Assembly: GCF_020379485.1 (NCBI RefSeq)
Contig: NW_026015157.1
Span: 46,879 to 110,878, forward strand
Length of the DNA stretch: 64,000 bases
DNA from: Brassica napus
Taxonomy: Eukaryota > Streptophyta > Magnoliopsida > Brassicales > Brassicaceae
Reading direction: 5' to 3'
Under the pieces are notes generated by a model that saw nothing but the letters and a program-made list of their open reading frames with translations, made no database searches and had not been told where the DNA came from. Below, in pieces: positions 55,601 through 64,000 of the stretch (positions are counted from its first letter, which is position 1; each line of letters opens with the position of its first letter). The position numbers and the translations under genes are program-made.

Positions 55601-56483
55601 ATTCAACTTCCTGGTTTCATTGGAACGACGAAGAAGCTGTCCTATTCCGAAACTGGGAAAGTGGAATCACCTGATTTGAAAGTGGAATAACTTCTTCTTG
55701 CCAACTCCTATGAGATTTATTCAACTTCCTGGTGATTCTCCACCACTTTATGTATCCAAATAATGCTTCTCACAAAGAGATTATCCTGGTTTTATTGGAA
55801 CGACGAAGAAGCTGTGCTATTCCCAAACTGGGAAACTGGAATCACCTGATTTGAAAGTGGGATAACTCCTTCATCCCAACTCCTATGAGATTTATTCAAC
55901 TTCCTGGTGATTCTCCACCACTTTATGTATCCAAATAAAGCTTCTCACAAAGTGAGTCATCCTGGTTTGATTGGAACGACGAAGAAGCTGTCTTATTCCC
56001 AAACTGGGAAACTAGAATCACCTGATTTGAAAGTGGGATAACTTCTTCATCCCAATTCCTATGAGATTTATTCAAATTCCTGGTGATTATCCACCACTTT
56101 ATGTATCCAAATCAAGCTTCTCACAAAGTGATTCATCCTGGTTTGATTGGAACGACGAAGAAGCTGTGCAATTCCCAAACTGGGAAACTGGAATCACCTG
56201 GTTTGCAAGTGGGATAACTTCTTCTTGCCAACTCCTATGAGATTTATTCAACTTCCTGGTGATTCTCCACCACTTTATGTATCCAAATCAAGCTTCTCAC
56301 AAAGAGATTCATCCTGGTTTGATTGGAACGACGATGAAGCTATCCTATTCCCAAACTGGGAAACTGGAATCACCTGATTTGAAAGTGGGATAACTTCTTC
56401 TTGCCAACTCCTATGAGATTTATTCAACTTCCTGGTGATTTTCCACCACTTTATGTATCCATATCAAGCTTCTCACAAAGTGA
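52638..56483. repeat. CentBr-type satellite, about 22 monomers
   Basis: It resumes at ACTTTATG, out of phase with the satellite that stopped at 35853. The monomer series parallels 32255-35230, then a 118-bp truncated junction at 55609 opens a stretch that parallels 1-874 and 17092-17966. It ends with AGTGA before A'. Confidence 0.96.
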
Positions 56484-57437
56484 TGTTAACTTGAAGAGAA
56501 GAAGTGGAGAAGCAAAAGTGATGAGTTGAGTTGGTGATTGTGCAAAGACATGGCAAGATCTTCAGAGATTGTATGTTAAGGCTTTGGGAGAGTCTTAAGG
56601 CTTCAGAAGTGGTCTGATGAGTGTGCAAAGATAGGGTTAAGTCCAGGAGGGACTTAGACACCATTTAGAGAAGATTTGGGTCAGACAGTAACTCCAAAGT
56701 TACCACAGTAACTTTGGAGAGTTACCACAGTAAGATTGGAGAAGTTTGGGCAAGTTGGTGTAAAAGTGAATAGTGAATCACTAGTCACTATTCAGGTTGA
56801 CTATTCACTATTTGGATCACTATTCAGGATGTGAGGCACCAAGTTTGAATCTAGTCAAAGGGAATCAAGAAGATGCTGTGTGGAGCTGATTGGTTACTTT
56901 GGGGCATGGACAGGCTGGCTGTTGCTGTAAAGGAAGAGCAGCCACGACCATGCACCTAGACTGATCTGTAGACAGATACAAAGGAGCCAAGGAGAGCCAA
57001 TCACAGCACAGCCTTGTTTGAATTAAAGTGAGCCAGCTTAGCTCAACCAATCAGCACACATCACTCAGATCACAACAAGACCAACTCATCCTCACCATCC
57101 ATTCCCCTTAAGTTATTTCTATCCATTAGATATAGGTTTATGAGTTGCAATGATGTAAAGCCTATATAAGGATGTGTCTTGGACGTTTTGTAACTCTTAA
57201 GAGAGTATGGGGGTTTTCCCCATCTCCTTCATAAATATAAAAGTGTGTTCTTGATCAGATTCCCTTAATCTACCCCTTTCTTAGTCTCTAATCTCTTAAT
57301 CTTTCTAAGTCTCTTTGTTTCTGATTCAAGTTCATACTAGTTTCATCAGACCTCTTATTCAACTAGTTCAAGACCTTATTCTTTGCCTTTTAATGGCTTC
57401 TCATACACATACACAGCCAGAGCTCTCAAATCTCATA
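56484..57437 (+). repeat. Element A' 5' LTR
   Basis: 954 bp, with the U3 hairpin at 56692-56719; ends in TCTCATA before the PBS. Confidence 0.92.
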
Positions 57438-57450
57438 TGGTATCAGAGCC
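57438..57450 (+). promoter_or_regulatory. Primer binding site of element A'
   Basis: TGGTATCAGAGCC directly after the LTR. Confidence 0.9.
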
Positions 57451-59371
57451 AGGTTTTATCAGAACCTGAGCTGAGCTTCCGCAAATCCACAGCTCTCATC
57501 TCAGCTCAAACTAAACCCTTGAAGACATTACCAGCTGAGTTCAGCTCTTGAAGAAGAAGAGACTTGAAGCCATGGAGTGTTATCCTGTCCCTCAAGCCAT
57601 TGCTGTCTGTACCTGATGGAGAGAGTCTCATTGGAAGCAAAGTAGGATGGAGAGACGTCATGAACCTCAAGCCAAAACTCCTTGTCCAAGAGCTTGTCAC
57701 ATCCGGATACAAGAAAGATGAAGCTAAGAGAAGCCGGTTTGAAGTATGAAGAAAGGAGGGGTCTTTGGGTGTGAGAAACAAGAAGGAGGCCATGGACTGA
57801 AGGAGAAGGAGTTGGGTGACGACCTAGACTCTTGAATCCAGCCATATCATGGCCAGATTGCCTTTAGAGGCTTAAGGAACCAACCTGGTTCCTTGTGTAA
57901 GCGATTCTTTAAAACCTTCTTGATATTGAGCTTGTGTTGTGTTGTTGCCTGGTTATTGTGATGTGTAATGATTGAAAACCCTGAGGATAATGTGTGATTG
58001 CTAAATATAATTAGTTGAATCTGTCCCAGGATGCTTTAAAGGCTTGTTTAGTGTTTAAAGAGTAAAATGCTTGCTCCTGTTAAGTAATGAGTTTGCTAAA
58101 GGTGAAATGATATTGTTTGAAGCTCATGAACTGAAAACAGATTGAAAGTAATGCATTGTCTAATGATAAGTGATGATAGTAATGCTTAGCCTAAGTTATA
58201 AATGAATGTGTGATGAATTGTATTGTTGCATTCATGAATTAAAACTGATTAAGGTTAGTACATACTGTCAAATGGCTGTCTTACATTGAAGCATTAGATT
58301 CATGTCTAAATGCTGAGTAGAGAAGCTTTAAAAATTGCCTAAGTAGCTTGTATTGAATCTGTTAGGATCATGCTAGTGCTTAGAGAGTTTGCTTGCAAAG
58401 ATTAGAACTTGAAAATGTCTAGTTTAATCTGTTGCATTGCTTAAAGACATTGGTGTTCAAACTTGATGATGCATCAAGGGTTGACCCAATGCACTTGTGT
58501 CTTATCTTTGCTGGAGTTTGAGTGATGTTTCAGGTTCACAAGAGGTGTTCTTGGTTCACCATCCATCCGAGTTGAAAGAGGAAGACTTTGCCCATTGTGT
58601 GGAGCAATGGAGAGTTGAGAAAGAAGTGGTGATGCGCCACTGGTGTGAAGTCTCACTGAAGCTCACTTGCAAGCTTGGACCTATACTCAATCCAAGCTTG
58701 AGGAGGGGAGTTTAGTGAGCTTCCAAGCGATCCAAGAAGTCCATTGCAACCATCTGAAGAAGGAGCCATCCGGGCTTAGGCTGTGGCGAGTCTATTCAAG
58801 AGAGTACTCAAACTAAGACAGAGTACTCTTGGCTGTGAGAAGATGAAGGCAACTCTATCAAGGCGGCTTCTAGTGTGAAGTGATTGGAGAGATAGCTGAA
58901 GCTTCCACAAGCATTCCATGAAGATGGCAAGATCAGAAGAGAAGCGGCAATGGTGTGTGTGTGAGGATCATGAAGCAATCCATTCAAGCTTGTTCCTGTG
59001 AGAGTCTCAAGCTTGAGGGGGAGTGTTGAAGCTTACATGATCCAAGAGAGCTTGGTGGTTATTCTAGAAGAGGAAGCAACCTGTTGAGAAGTATGATGAA
59101 GGATGAAGAAGCAATATCCAAGGCGGCTTCAAGTGTTGAGGTGATTGGAGAGTGGCTGAAGCATCCTCATGTAGCTCAAACAACAAGGTGGCGACTCTAT
59201 AAGAAGAAGAAGCAGCCAAGACTCAGTAAGAGAAGTTGTATCTCCAAGAAGAGGCTGATCTGGTGTGTCCGAGCACTTCAACCAAACAAGAGGTTAGGTG
59301 AAAGGGGAGAGACCAAGATTAGGCAGTAAGGAGAGTACAAGGCGTGGGATGATTGTAGAGGCCATGATCCA
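57451..59371 (+). other. Element A' interior, no recognisable coding
   Basis: It corresponds to 1835-3751 of A, with the same two internal PPT-like motifs (near 58700 and 59014-59022). Indels change several of the short ORFs relative to A, which argues against their being genes. Confidence 0.75.
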
Positions 59372-59566
59372 GAGTCTTTGTGTCCCTTACATTGTTGGTA
59401 AGGCACAAAGACTCACTGGCCAATCCCTAGGCCTTGGAGACTTTACTCTTTTTCCCTCATCAAGGTTTTGTCCCAAAGGGTTTTCCTTGGTGAGGTTTTT
59501 AATGAGGAAGTTCTTCAAGGTTCCAAGCTTGACTTAGGATCAGCTAGAGTCAAGCTTGAGGGGGAG
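59372..59566 (+). other. 3' structured module of A'
   Basis: Hairpin I, hairpin II and the PPT are identical in layout and arm sequence to those of A. Confidence 0.75.
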
Positions 59567-60521
59567 TGTTAACTTGAAGAGAAGAAGTGGAGAAGCAAAA
59601 GTGATGAGTTGAGTTGGTGATTGTGCAAAGACATGGCAAGATCTTCAGAGATTGTATGTTAAGGCTTTGGGAGAGTCTTAAGGCTTCAGAAGTGGTCTGA
59701 TGAGTGTGCAAAGATAGGGTTAAGTCCAGGAGGGACTTAGACACCATTTAGAGAAGATTTGGGTCAGACAGTAACTCCAAAGTTACCACAGTAACTTTGG
59801 AGAGTTACCACAGTAAGATTGGAGAAGTTTGGGCAAGTTGGTGTAAAAGTGAATAGTGAATCACTAGTCACTATTCAGGTTGACTATTCACTATTTGGAT
59901 CACTATTCAGGATGTGAGGCACCAAGGTTTGAATCTAGTCAAAGGGAATCAAGAAGATGCTGTGTGGAGCTGATTGGTTACTTTGGGGCATGGACAGGCT
60001 GGCTGTTGCTGTAAAGGAAGAGCAGCCACGACCATGCACCTAGACTGATCTGTAGACAGATACAAAGGAGCCAAAGGAGAGCCAATCACAGCACAGCCTT
60101 GTTTGAATTAAAGTGAGCCAGCTTAGCTCAACCAATCAGCACACATCACTCAGATCACAACAAGACCAACTCATCCTCACCATCCATTCCCCTTAAGTTA
60201 TTTCTATCCATTAGATATAGGTTTATGAGTTGCAATGATGTAAAGCCTATATAAGGATGTGTCTTGGACGTTTTGTAACTCTTAAGAGAGTATGGGGGTT
60301 TTCCCCATCTCCTTCATAAATATAAAAGTGTGTTCTTGATCAGATTCCCTTAATCTACCCCTTTCTTAGTCTCTAATCTCTTAATCTTTCTAAGTCTCTT
60401 TGTTTCTGATTCAAGTTCATACTAGTTTCATCAGACCTCTTATTCAACTAGTTCAAGACCTTATTCTTTGCCTTTAATGGCTTCTCATACACATACACAG
60501 CCAGAGCTCTCAAATCTCATA
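59567..60521 (+). repeat. Element A' 3' LTR
   Basis: 955 bp, with the U3 hairpin at 59775-59802; followed by AGTGA and satellite. Confidence 0.92.
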
Positions 60522-61139
60522 AGTGATTCATCCTGGTTTGATTGGAACGACGATGAAGCTGTGCTATTCCCAAACTGGGAAACTGGAATCACCTGATTTG
60601 AAAGTGGGATAACTTCTTCATCCCAACTCCTATGAGATTTATTCAACTTCCTGGTGATTCTCCACCACTTTAGGTATCCAAATCAAGCTTCTCACAAAGT
60701 GATTCATCCTCGTTTATTGGAACGACGATGAAGCTGTGCTATTCCCAACTGGGAAACTGGAATCACCTGATTTGAAAGTGGGATAACTTCTTCTTGCCAA
60801 CTCCTATGATATTTATTTAACTTCCTGGTGATTCTCCACCACTTTATGTATCCAAATCAAGCTTCTCACAAAGTGATTCATCCTGGTTTGATTGGAACGA
60901 CGAAGAAGCTGTCCTATTCCCAAACTGTGAAACTGGAATCACCAGATTTGAAAGTGGGATAACTTCTTCATCCCAACTCCTATGAGATTTATTCAACTTC
61001 CTGGTGATTTTCCACCACTTTAGGTATCCAAATCAAGCTTCTCACAAAGTGAGTCATCCTGGTTTGATTGGAACGACGAAGAAGCTGTCTTATTCCCAAA
61101 CTGGGAAACTGGAATCACCTGATTTGAAAGTGGGATAAC
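60522..61139. repeat. CentBr-type satellite, about 3.5 monomers
   Basis: Duplicate of 4900-5519, ending in ATAAC before B''. Confidence 0.95.
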
Positions 61140-62034
61140 TGTTGAAATGAAGAAGGGAATGACCAGAAGAAGAATCTGGTTCATGATCCAAGTTTGATAT
61201 TGTAGAGGAAGTAATCCGGATACTTCAAGATGAGACTAGTTCATACAGACTTGTGAACCAAGTTTTGGTTAGAGTGGAGAAGGAAGAAGCATGGCTGTGT
61301 GTGATCCATTGATCTTAGAAATAAAGAAGACAAAGAGAAGAAGAGATACTTGAAAAGATTCAGGTCTGGAAAACCTTGCTACACAAGGCAGTCCGTACAG
61401 TCTTGGCTACCAAGTTACCTAGAGTGACTTGGATGGTAAGGCAGGTGAGGAACTCGTCCAGCTTGATCTTCTGAAGCAGATTTGAAGTTAAAATGGAGCA
61501 TCAGACCGTTGGAGAGAGCTGAGACAAGTTGGGAATTAAATAGAGTAAAAGTCACATGTGCATAAGAGGATGAACCTGTTGTCACTTTCACCCAACCAGG
61601 CTGTGCCCATATCTCTCTCCTGTCACTCTCTACTCCCTCTGGTCGAGATTCACCTTGGCTGTACCTTCCTGGCTTCATCAGAAACCCTACAATATTATTT
61701 GTTTAGTAAAACCTGTGTTTTAGTATTTGTTTAATATGTGTGCTTGTCTATTTAAGACAATGCTGTATCTGATTGTAAACTAAGAGAGTAAAACTCTTTC
61801 TTCACATACTCTGGTTACTAAACTCTCAGATTCTCCTATTCTCTCTATTCTCTTGTCTCTCACGACCTCCATTACTCCCTTATACTCTAGCATACTCAGA
61901 AACTCTCCCAAACACTTTATACTCTCTTCACTCTCTCATTACTTTCAATTGCTCATCAATCACTCTCTCTGGTTTCATACTGAACCAGAAGCTTATTCTC
62001 ATCATATTCCTGTTATTTCATCTCAATTCTTTCA
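61140..62034 (+). repeat. Element B'' 5' LTR
   Basis: 895 bp, matching 5520-6415 apart from small indels near 61684, 61713 and 61785. Confidence 0.93.
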
Positions 62035-62333
62035 TGGTATCAGAGCCACAAGCTCTTGAGAACCTATATTGCTTCCGCAAATTATCCCTGTCCAAAATCT
62101 CTCTTTAAAAATCTGTTCAAACCTGTTTGTTACATCCTTTTATCCTCTGGTCCAAAGGTTTTCCAGGAGGGAAAGCCTCACCAGAACTCAAGATAAAGGA
62201 GTATCTCAGTCTCTGGAACTCAAGAAAGTCTTAGCTCAGTTCAGCAAGCTTCATCAAAGTCCAGTCTTTCAAATCCTGTCCCTTTCAAACCAGTAGGAAC
62301 ATCCTATTATCCACTGGTCCAAAAATCTTCAAG

Positions 62334-62648
62334 ATGATGAATATTCAAGCATGGGCGAGTTCAGTGAAGCTCAAAACTCCAAACTACTCTCTCTGGGTCA
62401 GAATGATGAAGAAAAACCATAGAGGCAAAGGTGTTTGGAGCCATACTTCAGATGAAGCTCCATGGAAAATCTGCAAGGTCTTTGCTCATGTTAATGAGAG
62501 ACAACCAGAAGCTCAGTCTCTGTCCAACAAATCCTACTTCAAGTTGGAAGAGAAGAAAGGTCAGAAGAGTCAGCACTGCAAGGAAGGACTCACTAAGGAT
62601 AGGTGGTGGATATTCAATCCACATCTGAAACAAATGTACTTTCAATAA
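62334..62648 (+). CDS. Mini-Gag-like ORF of B'' (104 aa)
   Basis: Same length and sequence as the ORF at 6716-7030. It is a duplicate, so it gives no independent evidence of selection. Confidence 0.55.
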   Translation: MMNIQAWASSVKLKTPNYSLWVRMMKKNHRGKGVWSHTSDEAPWKICKVFAHVNERQPEAQSLSNKSYFKLEEKKGQKSQHCKEGLTKDRWWIFNPHLKQMYFQ

Positions 62649-63524
62649 GCCCCCATGGGCTGGAGAGTCAAGAAACCAGCTCAGGTTTCTTGAGAGTAAG
62701 CGGAATCTTCTACTCTAATAAAAGCACTGTGTGTGCTGGTCGTTTGTGTTGTCTTAGGGTGTTTAGAAACTAGCTTGTTGTTCTTGTCTAGTTTCTACAC
62801 ATGAAAAGACTGTCCAATTGTCATTTTGTCTAAGTATTTGTCTGCCTTAGAATTTTGTTAAGAGTCTTAGTGCTATTTTTAATCTCTGTCTCTGAAAAAA
62901 AAAAAATGCCATTATATTATTCTAATCTTGTCTAGAAAATTGTCTGGTTTATTTGCTTCAAAATTGTCAAGAAAAAGTTTAGAAATTTCTTTTAAAATGT
63001 TGTTTAGACCTGGTGTTAGGTTGTGATGTTCTATGTTACCTGAATGGTTAGTTATGATAATTAGGATTCAGTGTTGTTGCTTGAATAGTTTCAAGAAAGT
63101 TTTATGTCCATTGTGTTCTTTGTTAAGGTGTTTTTGGAGATCAGACTTGGTGAGAAACCATGTTCTGATCTCTTTATTGTCTTTTGATACCTGTCTTTAG
63201 TTGTGGTGACAGGTTATTAAATGTTATGTGATGACCTTTACACATCAAGCACAAGCTCAAAGCTCACACCCTCTTGAGACTGCTCAAACCGACTTTCTCA
63301 AATTTACTTCAATATGGAGTCAACAAAAGCCACGGTCCTCTCAGTCATTCTCAGGGTTCCTATCTGATCCCCTGGTCGTTATGGTGAAGTCAAATCAGCA
63401 AGAAGAAACAATGAGAAGCCATTTCATCTCATGTTCTTAAAAGCCACTCAAATTCAGCCATGCTTCAAGGAAAGTTCACAGCGGATGATGTCCAATAGAA
63501 CCAAGAAGACCAGGAGGACAGGAG
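62649..63524 (+). other. Element B'' interior before C'', non-coding
   Basis: It matches 7031-7909 with scattered single-base indels. No motif was recognised. Confidence 0.8.
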
Positions 63525-64000
63525 TGATAAAATGAATGAGTTATAAGAGTGGCTTGTGTGATTTATCAAGAACAAAGAGAAGAGATAGCTAGGGTTTTAC
63601 TAAGAATCCGAGAGAGAGAGGAGAGAGAGAGAGAGAGATTTTCGAAAAACATAATAGAGAATGAGGAGTATATTTTTCTTGATCCATTTGGTTCTGATTA
63701 CATACTTTAAATAGATGCAACAATGAATAAACTAATGGCAAGTTGACATAGAAGAAAAATAAACAAGAGGCTGATCAAGGGCAGGTTGCGCACAGCCAAT
63801 GTGGAAAGCGACAGCACCAAACGGCTCTCTCTCCTTTGAACCACGTTGTCTTCTCTTCAACGGATCCCTCTCTTGGCCGACATCTTTTAAATATCTTAGG
63901 CAAGTATAAAACCCCTTCTTGATCACAGATAAGTCTCCTCTTCCTTGCCTTGCACGCCAAGTTAGATCACACTTGTACGGACAAGCTTACTTTGATCACG
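63525..64000 (-). mobile_element. Element C'' 3' LTR, cut by the window end
   Basis: TGATAAAATG starts after the same AGGAG as in B, so the nested insertion was duplicated with its host. A TTGTACGGA site lies at 63973-63981. The last 400 bp differ from 7910-8385 by many indels, including an interrupted GA tract. Confidence 0.9.

Larger units (their letters stand above)
56484..60521 (+). mobile_element. Element A': duplicated copy of element A
   Basis: LTRs 56484-57437 and 59567-60521, PBS 57438-57450, hairpin I arms 59372-59382 and 59404-59414, hairpin II 59455-59495, PPT 59558-59566. The TSD AGTGA and the satellite flanks are the same as for A, so this is a segmental duplicate, not a new insertion. 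It differs from A at about ten substitutions, mostly in the stretch matching 1846-2640, plus small indels. The interior has no gag-pol. Confidence 0.94.
61140..64000 (+). mobile_element. Element B'' (5' part), duplicated copy of B, cut by the window end
   Basis: The LTR is 61140-62034 (895 bp), the PBS 62035-62047, followed by the mini-Gag ORF and interior up to the nested C''. The satellite flank, TSD and C site are the same as in B. One-base indels relative to B become frequent beyond about 61690. Confidence 0.93.

Noticed and set aside
55609..64000. Separate insertions of A', B'' and C''
   Set aside because: Each sits at exactly the same base with the same TSD as its counterpart in 1-8385, so the segment was duplicated as a whole.
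1..64000. A 55.6-kb circular molecule (eccDNA) read past its start
   Set aside because: The overlap would then be identical, but substitutions such as those at 2221, 2481, 2542 and 2640 separate the copies. It is not fully excluded because the ends look error-prone.

Overview
The window is plant centromeric DNA and contains no host gene. About a third is a tandem array of a 176-bp satellite that I recognise, read on the other strand, as the CentBr-type HindIII centromere satellite of Brassica. Each monomer carries AAGCTT, two CpGs in GGAACGACGA, and the stretch CACCTGATTTGAAAGTGGG. The rest is a nest of young LTR retrotransposons of the Ty1/copia type: integrase precedes reverse transcriptase in one ORF, the PBS matches initiator tRNA-Met, and target site duplications are 5 bp. 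This combination fits a Brassica A- or C-genome centromere with centromere-specific copia elements (CRB-like). The species call rests on remembered satellite sequence, not on a search.

Layout, with elements named here A to G. Satellite 1-874; A 875-4899 (non-autonomous, TSD AGTGA); satellite to 5519; B 5520-16875 (non-autonomous, TSD ATAAC), which carries C at 7910-13615 (minus strand, intact 1,462-codon gag-pol, TSD AGGAG); satellite 16876-27583; D 27584-31706 (non-autonomous, minus strand, related to A, TSD GGAAT); satellite 31707-35853. A rearranged block follows: G 35854-37556 (3' part of an autonomous element, minus strand), then E (from 37557, plus strand), whose 5' LTR is split by B' (37900-43428, minus strand, TSD AATAG) and whose gag-pol stops at 46651, then F 46652-52637 (complete, apparently identical LTRs, intact gag-pol). 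Satellite resumes at 52638. From 55609 to the end, the first 8.4 kb of the window is repeated in direct orientation: A' 56484-60521, B'' from 61140, and C'' from 63525 inside B'' at the same site.

The elements look like one community. C and F, and formerly E and G, encode Gag, protease, integrase, reverse transcriptase and RNase H. A, B and D lack pol but keep the same PBS, the same polypurine tract and the same structured 3' untranslated module. The B family also keeps a 104-codon ORF that looks like a miniature Gag. I infer that A, B and D are mobilised in trans by C/E/F-type elements.

The most notable observation is an 11-bp stem-loop about 60-100 nt upstream of the polypurine tract in every element that still has its 3' end. 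Its arms differ between families through compensatory base changes. A second upstream hairpin in A, B and D covaries as well. Other points of interest are SBP/SPL-type TCCGTACAA motifs at a constant distance upstream of the LTR TATA box, non-canonical TG...TA LTR ends, an LTR pair with mismatched U5 regions (D), a TSD-less junction of E and F at a microhomology, a higher-order satellite structure marked by truncated monomers, and a direct duplication with a period near 55.6 kb.
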